A model generated the notes under the pieces. It was not told the origin of the DNA. It was given only the letters and a program-made list of their open reading frames with translations, and made no database searches. Positions 21,678 through 33,351 of a DNA stretch of 64,000 bases are shown in pieces. The position numbers and the translations under genes are program-made. The stretch is from Corticium candelabrum (lineage: Eukaryota; Porifera; Homoscleromorpha; Homosclerophorida; Plakinidae), in the NCBI RefSeq assembly GCF_963422355.1, contig NC_085085.1, positions 9,745,306 to 9,809,305 of the forward strand, written 5' to 3'. Every line of letters begins with the position of its first letter. Within the stretch, counting starts at the first letter, position 1.

Positions 21678-21970
21678 GTAAGATAGTTAGCAACGTCTGT
21701 AATACGAACATTTTCTTTCATGTGGTATCGGTATATAATCTTTAGACGTGTAATCGTCGATCATTATATGCAAACCTATAGCCTCGTCCACTGAGTGGGT
21801 TTTGTGGTTATAGTTTGCGGTTTCAGTCCTAGCTAACGACCCACTTTCTACTATCCTATTAATATTGTACGTCACCGTTGTCTAAGCTCTCAGTTTTACC
21901 TGCGTTGCTTTCAACGATCCTGAAAACGACATTGGCATTGTAAACATTGGACAAACATCGTATGATGTCA

Positions 21971-22890
21971 TGCATCCCTGCCAATCACTCTTGGAGGTCT
22001 AGGATTACGTGAAGCACAGAGTGTCTCTTCTCTTGCATTTATTGGTAGTTGTAATTCTAGTCGAGATCTAGTCAAACGCCTCCTTTCTACTTCTGCTATT
22101 AAAGAATCTTCGGTACTTCTTTCGGATTGCGAGACGAGTTCCAAAGCAGCCTTTCTTCAGGAATTTGGGAGTCTTACATCAGACACTAATATTGACTCGG
22201 TATCTCAACGTTCATAGCAAAAGCAAGTTGATACACGGGAGTTTGATTCATTGAAACAGTCTTCAACTATTCGTGACCAAGCTAGACTAAACGCAATATC
22301 TGAACCACATGCAGGGGCATGGCTCACAGCCATTCCCAACCCAAATCTCGGGCTTGCTATGTCCAGGCATGAGTTCACTGTTGCTCTACGACTTCGGCTG
22401 GGTACTCCTCTTTTTCCGTCTCATCCAAACGCTGTACGCTGCCCATGTGGTCAATGATTGACAAGTTTGGTGATCATCTTCTCGGCTGTCGTAAGAACTC
22501 GTTGAGATCAAACGTCACGATGCTTTGAGGGACACCGTCTATAAAGCGCTGTTGATAGATGACAAAGGGACTTTACTAGAACAGAGATTTTCCTCACAGA
22601 ATAACAATGGCCCTGGTGATGTTTACCAACGCAACTTTCTGTTTGGACGTCCTGCCTACTTTGAACTTACCATCCGTAACATAGTCCAATTGAAATTTGT
22701 TGCCAACAGTGCAAATTCTACCGGTTCAGCAGCAGCAGTCTGGATACTATTAGTGCTCCATACTAAACACGTGCGCTTATTAAATTACTACAGATTGACT
22801 AGCAAGTTCACTATGGCTTCTATAAGGCAAAGCGAGCTCGCGCAGTCTGTACTTGTTTCAGCTGTCAGGGCAAAAAATTTCCCGTAGGAC
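21971..22890 (+). pseudogene. LINE-B: RT thumb and C-terminal zinc/nuclease-like domain
   Basis: It opens with ASLPITLGGLGLREAQSV, the signature after the RT palm in many invertebrate LINE-like elements. It then has RLNAISEPHAGAWLTAIPNP and HEFTVALRLRLGTPLF, a CPCG zinc-binding piece, and after a frame change GPGDVYQRNFLFGRPAYFEL, the same nuclease-like domain as in LINE-A at 10.2-10.6 kb. At least three stops or frameshifts break it. The RT catalytic core would lie upstream of 21971 but is not present, so the copy is 5'-truncated. No poly(A) tail was noticed at its 3' side. Confidence 0.65.
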
Positions 22891-22919
22891 ACGAGCCTAC
22901 CACGACCATCGTCGCCGCT

Positions 22920-24730
22920 ATGATCAACTAGCAGCTGGAGTCTAAGTATTGGAAGATGACAGTCGATGAAGTTCCAGAAGACGTGGATTCGAGCTACAAC
23001 TGCAACAGCGAGATGGGCTCGAACCTCAGTGCACAGGAACACGATGACTGTGACGACATGCTGGTACGTGATGCAGTCTCTCATTGATGATCACGATATT
23101 GATGAAGAACCTGACACTGTTGTTGATGAACAACCTGATCAGTTTGATGTCGAAGTGCAACCACTGTGTCAAGTAAGTCTCTGTGTCAGTTAATCAAGAG
23201 ACAGCTACTGATCCAGTCCTTACCAGTTCTCCTACATCGAAATGTCAACTGCTGAAACTGCCACTACAGACAGTTCAATGTCTGAATGTGATGAAAACGA
23301 CCCTTCACCAATAACGCCTTCACCAATAACGGACAGCAAATATATAGTCTTAGGACAGTGTCTTCAAAGGCTATTCAAGTGGTGTATACAATGCCGAAAA
23401 CTGGTTACTGATTTTCATCAGTACCAGTCTGGTTCATGCTTGTCACAACTGTTTCACACCATACCTGCAACTGGCAATCTCAGCCACTAGTAAATAATAT
23501 GGCAGCAGAGAATCTAGTTTTACCAGCAGCTGCCTTGTTTTCTGGCACTACTGTCATAAATTCTCAAAGTTATCCTCTATAGCAAACCTTCATGTATTTT
23601 TCCATAGTGAATTCTACCTTATCCAAGATCGGCATTGTTGCCTGCTGTGACTGACACATGGGAGCTCATCAAAAAGCGGCTCTGGTATGTGCTGAAGAAC
23701 AGACTTTGCGACTGTCAGGTGATAAAAGATGTGACAGTCCAGGTCACGCTGCAAAGTACTGTACATACTCATTGATGAACCAAAACTCTGGTAATATTCT
23801 GGATTTTCAACTTGTTCAAGTTTCAGAAGTTGAAATCACTGGAAGAATGGAGAAGGTGGGGTTTGAAAGAGCCATATCAAAGTTGGAAAAGTCGAATTTA
23901 CAATGTAAAGTCTTAGCTACTGACCGACACCATCAGATAGTGTCGCTTATGAAAAATGTCTAGCCACACATTGATCATCAGTTTGATGTTTGGCACTTGG
24001 TAAAAAACAGATCAAAGAAACTAACGGCAAAAGCTACGGAGAAAACTTGCAGTGAACTAATGGGGTGGATAAAGTCTGTCACGAACTATCTCTGGTGGTC
24101 AGCTGCTACATGTGACAAAAATCTTGAGCTTCTTCGAGAAAAGTGGACATCCATAGTACACCACATAGTAAATGAGCACACATGGGATGATGCTAGTCAC
24201 TTCACTACATGTGCTCATCTACCACTTCTTCGTCAGATAAGAGAAATAAGAAATGGCTGAGGAAGGGTCACCTGCCCAGAAAGTATTGACACAACTGGTG
24301 CTAGACAAGCGATTGCTCAACGGTGTAGGGAGTTTCAACCTGTTTTGCCACATTGGTAGTTAGAGGTCTACCATTCTTCTATGACAAAATATCAAAACGT
24401 GAGCACTTCGCTTTTAAAGGTATGTGGGCACGTCCTTGCATGGCACCACTTGAGCACAACATGAAGACAAACAGCAAACAAGCTACCACATCAAAAGAAC
24501 AGAAAAGGTACAAGCTTGAGCATTGATAACAAAGGACAACAGCTATGTGATAGATATGCTTCATAATGTGATTGAGAAGAGAAAATCTGAAAGTAACCCT
24601 CTAAGAAATCTAAGAGCTTTAAAAGCCCCAGTCAACATAGCTCCAAACATAGCAACAACTAAAAAGCCGACAAAAACTAATGTTATCGAACAGCACCAAA
24701 GTCGAATGCAGATTAGTGACTATACTTAAG
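22920..24730 (+). pseudogene. Kolobok-type DNA transposase, broken
   Basis: Motifs of the Kolobok superfamily follow in order: GDKRCDSPGHAAKYCTYSLM (first catalytic Asp region), DFQLVQVSEVE, VLATDRHHQIVSLMKN (second Asp), then after an in-frame TAG (23961-23963) HQFDVWHLVKNRSKKL, and in shifted frames LEVYHSSMTKYQ, EHFAFKGMW and MAPLEHNM. A basic C-terminal tail follows (24523-24729). Upstream, 22966-23490 holds acidic, low-complexity frames that may be earlier exons. Most breaks are single-base changes of phase at runs of A or T. Terminal inverted repeats and TTAA borders were not located. Confidence 0.75.
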
Positions 24731-25109
24731 CCTTTATGTATCCACTTATGTGTCATCTGCTCATCTTGCTAATTAACTTAATTAACCTGGCCAATTTGAA
24801 CCAGTTACCTTTCTTAAATCCACTATACATTCCGTTCTCTTCCGGGAATCTGCTACGAACTGTCATAACACAAGCTGGAATTACTACCTAGCCACGTGAC
24901 ATTATATGTTTGATTATACGTACATTTGATATTATACTTACTACTTAAGCATAGTAGTAGATATACTCACTTTAGTAAACTACCTGAGCATAATTAAGCT
25001 ATATCATGCCTGTGATTCTCTGATTTATTAGAATGAGTGCATACATCCTAATACATCTATCTTATTTTTTGAACCCTGACCTTCTCTTTATATATAGGCA
25101 CGAAACCAG
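24731..25109. other. Spacer, nothing recognised
   Basis: AT-rich sequence between the Kolobok and Gypsy-3 fragments. No gene, repeat or terminal sequence seen. Confidence 0.4.
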
Positions 25110-27140
25110 TGGCTATGAAAGTACACCATCTGCAGCATTTGCCGGATGTTGTAGAGAAGTGGGGTGCTTTGTGGGGTCGTGCGACGTCCCCTTGTCAGTG
25201 ACGGGAAAATGTATGTGTAAGGTGGAGCTCGACGGTAACCGGTCTAGAGACTCGCTGATCTATGCTCTCTCTTCGTCGGTGGAGGCGGAGCTCCTTTTAG
25301 GGTTACAAGCTTGCGATCAACTGAACCTCCTACGCAGAGTAGCTGTTACCACAGCGTCCCCACCTGGGTCGGAATCGATCCAGGAGGACTCTGTCGCTAG
25401 TTAGTATAAGGACTTGTTTCAGGGTGTGGGCTGCATAAGCGAATATTCATATCCGATCCGGTTGCAGCAAGGAGTGCAACCTTACTGTCAAGCAACTGCC
25501 CGCAAGGTGCCATACAATCTGTATGACAAAACGAAAGCAGAACTTCAACGCATGCTACAGCTAAATGTCATCAAAGAAGTCGTGGAACCAACCGCTTGGG
25601 TAAGCCCAATGGTGGTGATACCAAAAAAGACGGCTCTGTCAGAATCTGCGTTGACTACACGAAGCTTAATCGAGCCGTGAAGAGAGAGCGTTTTCAACTC
25701 CCATTGTCGGAGGAAATATTTGCAAAACTACGTGGCGCAAAATTCTTTACAGTCCTCGATGCTGCATCGGGATTTTGGCAAATACCCATTACCCAACGTT
25801 CCGAGTTTACAACATTCATCATCCCATTTGGCCGATACCAATTGACGAGACTACCATTCGGTATCTCGCCGGGGCTCGAAATTTTTCACCGTGCGATGCA
25901 GCATGTCTTGCAGGATCTGGACGACGTGGACTGCTTCATAGACGACGTTCTCATATGGGGAGTAATAGCAGAGGAACACGATAAGCGTTTACGCTAAGTT
26001 CTCGATCGGTTTCGGAGCAAGGGGGTACGCCTGCAGCCGGCCAAATGTAAGATTCGTCGCAGTGAAGTTCATTATTATGGTCATGTGTTGAATGGGTCAG
26101 GTGTCCCTGCGGATGAAAACAGAGTCAAAGCTATCCTGGAGATGAAACAGCCTGAAAACCCTGAAGAACTCCGTCGGTTTCTGGGATTGGTAGCATGCGT
26201 GTCAATCTTTATTCCAGGACAATCCCAGACCACAGCCCCTTTGCGGGACCTGCTACACAATGAGGCGGTGTGGACTTGGACACCAGCTCAGGCTCAAGCG
26301 TTTTTGCAGCGGAAACAACTAGTTGCAACGACCCCGGTAATTGCTTATTATTCTCAGAGAGGTCCTACTATTGTGTCCGCGGACGCTTCGTCTCATGGTG
26401 TAGGTGCCGTACTGTTGCAGATACAGGAAGAAGGTCGACGAGTTCCGATTATGTATTCCTCTCGTGCCTTGACGGCAACGGAACAAAAGTATTCTCAAAT
26501 CGAGAAAAACGCCCTGGCCATGGCCTGGGCCTGCGAAAAGTTCCATTGTTATTTGTTTGAATCTGAAATGCCGTTCGTAGTCGAAACTGACCACAAGCCC
26601 CTGCTGGCAATAATGAATACGCAGAGTATGGTTGAATGTCCTCCACGTCTGATGCGCTTGAAGCTCCGGATGCTACGATACTGTTTCACGGTCGAATACG
26701 TGCCCGGCAAGAAATTAGTCGTTGCAGATGCTCTATCTTGGGCCCCCGTCCTCGCCACCGAGAGTCAGGACGAGATGATGCTATCGGAACTGCTAGACAA
26801 ACATATATTTGTTATTACGGCATTATTCCCTGCATCGGACGCCCAACGCCAACAGAAGTAGTTAATGATTTTGGGAGAACCAGGTCTGGAAGGAAGATCC
26901 AGCAGCCAGTCTGGAGAAAGGACTATGACACGTAGGACACTTGCAGTTGTGTTGGGTTGAGTTGTGCAGTAGATTGCCTTAGTAGCAAGAGTCTACGTAC
27001 TATGTTCTATGTACTTGAAGAACAGGGGAGGTGTAGTGTTGTAGCGTAGCTAGCGTACGTTAGCTGGTTTAATAGCAATAGAGACGTACATGACAGTGTG
27101 CACATTCAACACTGTTATTTTCCTTGCAAGAACTTAACCA
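25110..27140 (+). mobile_element. Gypsy-3: fragment lacking integrase
   Basis: A protease-like end (25110-25404), reverse transcriptase, and RNase H are followed directly by the C-terminal tail of pol. The integrase zinc finger and DDE core are missing. A polypurine tract (ACAGGGGAGG) and TGTAGTGTTGTAGCG at 27032 mark the start of a 3' LTR, cut short or obscured by the pogo element that starts at 27149. No matching 5' LTR lies upstream in the window. Confidence 0.75.
25414..26935 (+). pseudogene. Gypsy-3 reverse transcriptase, RNase H and pol tail
   Basis: RT motifs: KAELQRMLQLNVIKEV, then after a frameshift near 25600 VRICVDYTKLNRAV, FFTVLDAASGFWQIP, RLPFGISPGLEIFHRAM, and the palm CFIDDVLIWG with both aspartates present. 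A stop at 25995-25997 and a phase change separate it from the RT thumb (PENPEELRRFLGLVACVSIF). RNase H has IVSADASSHGVGAVL, KNALAMAWACEKF, VETDHKPLLAI and KLVVADALSW. At about 26830-26880 the reading moves to another frame, RTRSGRKIQQPVWRKDYDT-stop, the typical last residues of Gypsy pol. Everything between RNase H and this tail, about 500 residues in relatives, is deleted. Confidence 0.8.
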
Positions 27141-27148
27141 TTGGTGTA

Positions 27149-28490
27149 CAGTTAGACCTCGTTATTCTGACACTCGATAATCCGACACCCGCACTTTCTG
27201 AAACTGATGTAAGTGAAACCAATTACATGGATCACTTTGTATTGGATTTGGTCTCATTTGTCGGACACTCGGATTCCGACTATGACACAAAAATATCGCT
27301 AGGTAATCCGACATAAGCATGCGCAATGTCATATTTGCTTCATATATAGTCATATATAGTGATGCTTCAGGGGAGGAAGAAGAAACCGACACAGATGTTG
27401 AGAAGCTCAGCCAGTTAATTTCTCTGCTGGACGTTCCTACAGACGATCAGATGTCAGCCAGTGACTTCGTCAGTGTTGACTCAGATGCTGAAACAGGCCA
27501 CTCCCTGACTGATGAGGAAATTTGTCTATTCAGCAGGGATCTCATGAAACTGTGTCTGCCTAGTGTTAGCGATTTCGACGCACATTATAACAGTTGCAAA
27601 GCTGTCAAGATTGTGCTCTGCCCGATTTAACCATCGTCACTTGGTTTCAGGAAGTTCTACGCCCAGAGTTGCAAATGGAGTTAGAGAGTAATCAGCCGAC
27701 AAAGTTTGTAGATGCAGTGCATAGCGCTGAGAAAGCCGAACGCATTTCTCAACGAAACCGTAGTCCTGTTGATCATTTGTCTACCACCCCATACAACACA
27801 CATCCTTCAACCACTAGATGTCTCTGTTTGCAAATCTGTAAAGCATGTGTGGGCACGACTTTTGAAAGAATTCAAAAGTGAAAAGTTTGAGGCTGTGGTT
27901 TCTAAACGTAGTTTTCCATCCTTGTCAAGTCAGCTGAGGAAAGAGAGCTTTCTTCCTGAGCACTCAGTGAGTGGATTTCGTGCGAATGGCATCCACCCCC
28001 TTAACAGAAGCATAATTAGAGAAGATAAGCTAAAGCCATCTGAAGCCTATTCAGGTACATCTACTAATAGAACAACCCCTGTCAGCTACTCCTGTAACAG
28101 AACGCGTCACAGCAATTTTTAGAAAACACTTCCAAACAATTCAAGAGACAAAAGCTAATGTGAAAGGAAGTAGATTACAACCAGGCTACTATGGTGAAGG
28201 GCTAACAAGCGAAGCAGCTATTGAAAGACTAAAGCAGCGAGAAATGCAAAAGTCAAAGCCTAAGTTAAGTCTAAACAGAAAGTAAAGAAAACAGTAGCAA
28301 AAAGTCCTCACATTGATCAGTCTGAGAGCACATGTCAAGGCTGGTGAACACTATGACAAGGACACCAGAGGAGCAAAAAATTTGGATTGGCTGCTCCAAG
28401 TGCTGGCGGTGGTACCATTACCATTGTGCAAACTTGTCAACGTACCCAGACCTTGAACAGCTAGGGATGTGTCCAGAATGTAGTCATTGA
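27149..28490 (+). pseudogene. Pogo/Tigger-type transposase with C-terminal PHD finger
   Basis: A likely left end, CAGTTAGACCTCGTTATTCT, follows TA at 27147-27148 and resembles pogo/Tigger termini. Coding remnants are an acidic stretch (27360-27620), the DDE signature CLPPHTTHILQPLDVSVCKS (about 27775), then the C-terminal region FKSEKFEAVVSKRSFPSLSS and SGFRANGIHPLNRSII. The last 120 bases encode WIGCSKCWRWYHYHCANL and MCPECSH-stop, a treble-clef/PHD-like zinc finger ending at 28490. The first catalytic Asp region and the N-terminal DNA-binding domain were not found. Several stops and frameshifts are needed. The matching right terminal repeat was not seen. Confidence 0.65.
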
Positions 28491-28830
28491 ATTTAACAAG
28501 TAGATTACAAGACAGCATGTTGTAGCAGCGGTTCCACATGATAGTAGTAGTGTAGCGAGTTTTGCTACTGCAATGTTGGATGATAGTAAAGCTGTTAGTT
28601 TTTGTTCACGCCAGTGTATATGTGAAATCCAGGAGCATGTGGGAATACCTTCAACAATTCATAGCCACGGTTCCTTCCAACTAGTCCGTTTGCGACGTTT
28701 CGCAAGTTGTACTTGAATATCAATGCAAATACCATCATGTTAGGCCCTTCAGAGTCTTGACTCTCCCTTTCTCTCTCTATCACATGCCAATCCAGCCCCT
28801 AGGGTCCTATGCGCTTGGAGTATAGATCTA
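28491..28830. other. Spacer, nothing recognised
   Basis: No gene or repeat identified. The last two bases (TA, 28829-28830) are the target site of the next element. Confidence 0.4.
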
Positions 28831-29483
28831 CCGTATTGCCTCACATAAAGGCGCGTGCGCTTATAAGTGAACTGAATAAGCGCATGCGCCTATACCTCGA
28901 GTACAAGCGCATGCGCTTTTAGGCGAGGGATAATCGTGTTCGGACAGCATCTGTACACGCGACATGCATCGCAAGTCCTATTCCCTTGAATTTAAGCGTC
29001 AGCTTCTCGACTCTCTGAAAGTAAACGGCGGAAATGTTTCAAAACAGCAAAGCAGTACGGAGTCCATCGAAAAGTCGTGCAGAGGTGGCGACAGCAAGAG
29101 AGCAGGCTTGATGAAGCATCCGAGAGGCGAGACGTCCCTACACGCAAAAGATGTTAAGGAAGCGATGTTGTGCTGCACAGTCGACTGGCTGCAATGTTGG
29201 GTGGAGAAGATGTTAGCGAAGAATTATCGCAGTCTAGCGACTCGGAGTCGGACACTAGCACGTGCACTGATAGCGATGAAGAGACACTTTTAGAAACTGA
29301 TGAAGACGACTAGGACCTGTTCTCACTGTATGTTTACTGATGCATTAGCAAATACAAAAATTAAACAAAAAATTTTATACAAGCGCATGCGCTTATAAAT
29401 GAGTTTTAAAAAGCGTTTTCTTCGGCAAGAAAAATGCGCTTTCTCACTTATAAGCGCATGCGCCTTTATGTGAGGGAATACGG
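28831..29483 (+). mobile_element. 653-bp pogo-like deletion derivative (MITE-like)
   Basis: The ends are inverted repeats of about 40 bp (CCGTATTGCCTCACATAAAG at left, and the inverse of CCGTATTCCCTCACATAAAG at right, each followed by GCGC-TGCGCTTATAAGTGA), and TA is present on both sides (28829-28830 and 29484-29485). Internal copies of GCGCATGCGC are repeated near both ends. The inside encodes only an N-terminal helix-turn-helix protein joined to an acidic tail, with no catalytic domain. Confidence 0.85.
28964..29313 (+). pseudogene. Helix-turn-helix protein, transposase remnant without catalytic domain
   Basis: The frame starts MHRKSYSLEFKRQLLDSLKV and, after a one-base phase change in an A run at 29041-29044, continues as AKQYGVHRKVVQRWRQQE. 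Together these form the helix-turn-helix used by pogo-like transposases to bind their ends. About 30 residues later it becomes a Ser/Asp/Glu-rich tail (SSDSESDTSTCTDSDEETLL) of the type found at the C-terminus of these proteins, ending at TAG 29311-29313. A further phase change or stop lies near 29155. The DDE domain is cleanly missing. If translated, it could still bind terminal repeats. Confidence 0.7.
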
Positions 29484-30034
29484 TATTGGTAGGAGGTGCA
29501 ACTAATAGACAAGTTACGTTACTGTATGAGCTGTAGTCATAAATTATTGTACGTATAGGCGTTTGCAAAGCTGGACTACACGTCGGACAATCATTTACAC
29601 AAGAGGATGCCATTCTAGGACGGAATTGACCACATTCACTCACATGGATATGCCGTTTCTGTAAGAAATTGCAATTGATTTGCCACAATTATGTAAAAGT
29701 AAGACCCTTTCCTGCGACCCTTTCACGTCAAGCCCAATTGGTGACAGTCATTTCTCTTCCTTTGACCTACTCTATGCACGCGCTGGACAAGATCGTAGTA
29801 GAGAAGACCAAAAGTTTCCAATGCCCCGAAAAATTCTGATGACACAGAAGATATTAGACTACTGGATCATAGGTCAACGACGACCTGTTTCCGATTAGGA
29901 CACGCCTCGTAGTTATCAGTAATGTGAACCTCCCACTCGTTAGCAGCACTTGCGTCAACACAGTAGATCGCTAGCGTGCCGGCTGCCTAGAGTATTTAGA
30001 GTAAATATCAAGCTTCAACGATATGGTTCGTTAG
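29484..30034. other. Spacer before hAT-1, no gene recognised
   Basis: Short open frames only (for example 29680-29898). The last five bases GTTAG (30030-30034) are the left target duplication of hAT-1. Confidence 0.5.
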
Positions 30035-33000
30035 CAGTAGCGGATCCAGATGGGGGGTTGCTGGGGTTGCAACCCCCCCTTTTCTGGCGCTGTTGTAGGA
30101 AGACAACGTGTGGTAATAATTACACCAGTGAAGTCACTTGCTTCTCAGTCTGTCAGAAAGTATACATAAACTAAGTACTTAGCACTAGCTAGTGACAGAA
30201 ATAAAATAAAAATTGGGCAAACGCAGTACGTCTACTAGTAGTCAGAGTATCCTTCACTAAACAGACGTCCGGAGATCGAGGCTGCGTAACTCGCGTTACC
30301 TGTTTGGCGGTGTTCGTGTTTCTTCCGTGCGTTTTACTGAAAGACGTAAACATGTCCTCTGCTTTGAAAAGGTAGGCATGAATAGAAAATTAGGTTTCGT
30401 GTTGTAAGCATTCTGAACAGATTCTCCACTGCGTAACAGATTCGCATCAGATAAAGCAGCAGCCGCTAGACAACCTCCAGCAAAAAAGCAACGTCTGATT
30501 ACCGCTTGTCTTGGACAACCGTCACAGTCAGCAACAGCGGCTTGCGAAGAAAGCAGTTCTGTTTTACCTGTGCCTCTAGACTGTCTGAGTCTCCCGGATT
30601 CAGGTCCTCGGAGTCGCGATTTCGGGTCAGTGAGTACTAGCTCCAAGGCTGTCGACAGGCCAGTTCATTTGTCAGGGGTGGAAGAAATAATAGATCTGGG
30701 CAACCTCGTACTAGCTGCAAATAGATCTTTTGATTGCCTTAGACAATTAATTCATGAAATGTCAGATGCCGAAAAAATGCAGCACCTTACATTTCACGTC
30801 AAACCTGCTCCATCAGATGTCCTCCACTTTCATGAGGTGACGAAGAGTGGCAAACGCTGGAAGGTGTCTTTTCAGAGAAAATGGATGGAAGACTACGAGT
30901 GGCTTTCGTACAGCAATGTTCTGCAAGGTGGCATTTGTCGGTATTGCATCCTATTTCCCGAACACCCGCAGAGGGGAGGTTCAAAGGGAGGGAATCCAGG
31001 CATACTCGTGACGGTGCCGTACCAGAAACCATTCACAAAGGCTCTTGGCAAAGATGGCGTACTGGTCATTCATGAAGGGACGGTCGTGCATCGACACGCA
31101 ATGGTTCAAGCCGACTTGTTCAAACTTAGCTTTGAGAAGGCAGATTCAAGAGTAGACACGATGCTACTGAAACACAAAGATCAGCAATCCTTGGAGAACA
31201 AAGAAATACTTCGTCAAATTATACTAGCTGTAGAATTTCTGGCAAAACAAGGCTTGCCTCTTCGTGGTCATAGAGATGACAAGGTTGATTTTGCAACTGA
31301 AGGATCTAACAGGGGCAACTTCATTGCTGCACTACAGCTCTTGGCCAAAGGAAACAGCACTCTTCAAAAGCACCTTCTCTTTGCAAAACGAAATCAGAAG
31401 TACACAAGTAAAACCATACAAAATGAAATTGTTCACGTTTATGCCAATAAGACCAGAGAGCGACTAACTGCACATCTGAGAGAAGAGCAGTTACCATTTG
31501 CAATCATTGCTGACGAAGCTACAGACCCTCATGCAAACCAAGAGGTCCTTTCACTGTGTTTGAGGTTTGTTGATTTACACTCAGCTTGTAGTCCAGTCAT
31601 CAAGGAGTGCCTGATTGATTTCATCTATCTGGAAAGAGCAAATGCCTTGACAATATCCGAGGAAATATTGAAGTCTCTGTCCAAACCACCAGTCTCTTTA
31701 GATCCCAACAATATCAGGGGGCAGGCATATGACGGCGCTGCGGTTATGTCGTCTAACATAGCCGGGGTTCAAGCCAGAATCAAGGAAACGGCGCCATTGG
31801 CCATTTTCACCCACTGCTATTCTCATTGCCTCAATCTTTCTGTTGCGGCAACAAGCAAAGTCCAAGAAGTTAGAAATCTCATTGGTACAATCAATGAAGC
31901 GTACTTGTTTTTGTCTAACAGCCCAAAGAGACAGCAAATGTTCCAGCTAACGTTAGAGACGTATCTGCCTCAGTCTTCTCGCACTAAGCTTCCAGGGCTC
32001 TGCAAGACACGCTGGGTAGAACGCCATACATGCTTTGAAGTTTTTCTTGAACTGTACGAAGCCCTAGTGACCTTCCTTGACGCTATTGTGTCTCCACACG
32101 AGTACCCTGATCTCATGTCGGCTGACAAGGAATGGAAATGGGACAGAGAGACAGTGTCGAAAGCTCAGGGGCTAAAAGCAGCCCTCTCGTCATTTCAGAC
32201 AATATCTGTTTTCATAACGACTAAAAACGTCCTTGATTCAGTTAAGGAACTGGCAGGAAAATTGCAAGAGCGGAACCAGGATATACTTGACGCCTACGCA
32301 ATGGTTGATGAATCGATTGAAGAGATCAAAAGTGTGAGAAAAGATATCGATGCAACATTTGTTTCCTGGTATAGAGATATAACTGAGCTTGCAGCGAACA
32401 TCGGCGTAGCGGAATCAATTCCTAGGAAAACCAGCCTGCAGAGGAACAGAAGTAACACACCTAGTCAAAGTCCGATGGAGTTTTATAAGCGGTCACTTGC
32501 AATTCCACTACTGGATTCTCTGACAGCGCAAATGGAAGACCGTTTCCTACGTGATGGAAGGCATGTTGGTGCGTTGCTGAATCTTGTACCATCAATATTT
32601 CTAACTTCGAGAGTAGAGTTGGGCACACTCAGAGAAGGCGTTATGTTTTGGGAAAAAGACCTACCTTTCCCTAAGTCTCTAGAGAATGAACTCAGGAGAT
32701 GGGAAACCCTGTGGAAGAGAAGAAAAGACCGAGAATCCGTGCAAGAAGAAATGGTCAGGCAACGTGAGGCAAGAATTCCTGACAATCTGCTGCTGTCACT
32801 TGGAAATTGCGATGTACATTCGTTTCCGAACATTCACCGCCTACTTCTGATTGCCTGCACTCTCCCAATAACGAGTGCAGAAGCGGAGCGATCCTTTTCC
32901 CTCATGAGGCGGATCAAGACTTATGCAAGATCGGCGATGTGCGAAGAGCGTTTCACAGACCTTGGAGTTCTTGCCATGCATTACAGTGACCGTATCCCTG

Positions 33001-33347
33001 CCGAGGAGATCGCAAAAGCGTTTGTGCAAGAACATCCAAGGAGGATGTTTCAAGCGTCGTTATTTAGCGAAACATGAACAGCATTAAAAACCTAGCGAGC
33101 GTTTTCATAGAGAGAGAGGTGATTAGGAAACTCTTAAAGGTGATTAATTGAGCTGATTACTGGCAAGACTTGGTGTCTGTGTACGTAACTAGTTAGAGTT
33201 GAGAGACCCTATGAGCGACAACGTGCATGGAAGCGACGAGAAATTGAATGGAATGACGAAGTCACATGTCAGTACAACATGGGGCATGGGGCGTGGCAAG
33301 TTGTAACTTTCAACCCCCCCTTTCTAAAAATCCTAGATCCGCGGCTG
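30035..33347 (+). mobile_element. hAT-1: full-length hAT transposon, ZMYM1-like type
   Basis: The 3313-bp element starts CAGTAGCGGATCCAGA and ends with the inverse of CAGCCGCGGATCTAGG. G/C-rich subterminal sequences containing GGGGTTGCAACCCC lie near the left end, and a related CAACCCCCCC lies near the right. Left flank is GTTAG; the right flank is GTTA followed, after removal of hAT-2 and one copy of its duplication, by G, restoring GTTAG. It encodes one long transposase with a small 5' intron. Confidence 0.9.
30352..33077 (+). CDS. hAT-1 transposase (TTF zinc finger, hAT dimerisation), intact
   Basis: Predicted structure: exon 1 30352-30371 (MSSALK..), intron 30372-30439 (GT..AG, 68 bp), exon 2 30440-33077. 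The join is in frame and gives 885 residues. Exon 2 is open without interruption. Domains: Ser/Lys-rich N-terminus; a TTF-type zinc finger (WLSYSNVLQGGICRYCILF, then HEGTVVHRHAM); an RNase-H-like catalytic domain with AIIADEATD (first Asp), GQAYDGAAVMSS (second Asp), the THCYSHCLNLSV motif and CKTRWVERH; a long helical insertion; and the C-terminal hAT dimerisation region with TSAEAERSFSLMRRIKTYAR (catalytic Glu). This arrangement is shared with vertebrate ZMYM1 and related hAT-derived proteins. It is the intact counterpart of the relics at 57.7-64 kb. Exon 1 is inferred from splice signals. Confidence 0.88.
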
Positions 33348-33351
33348 GTTA

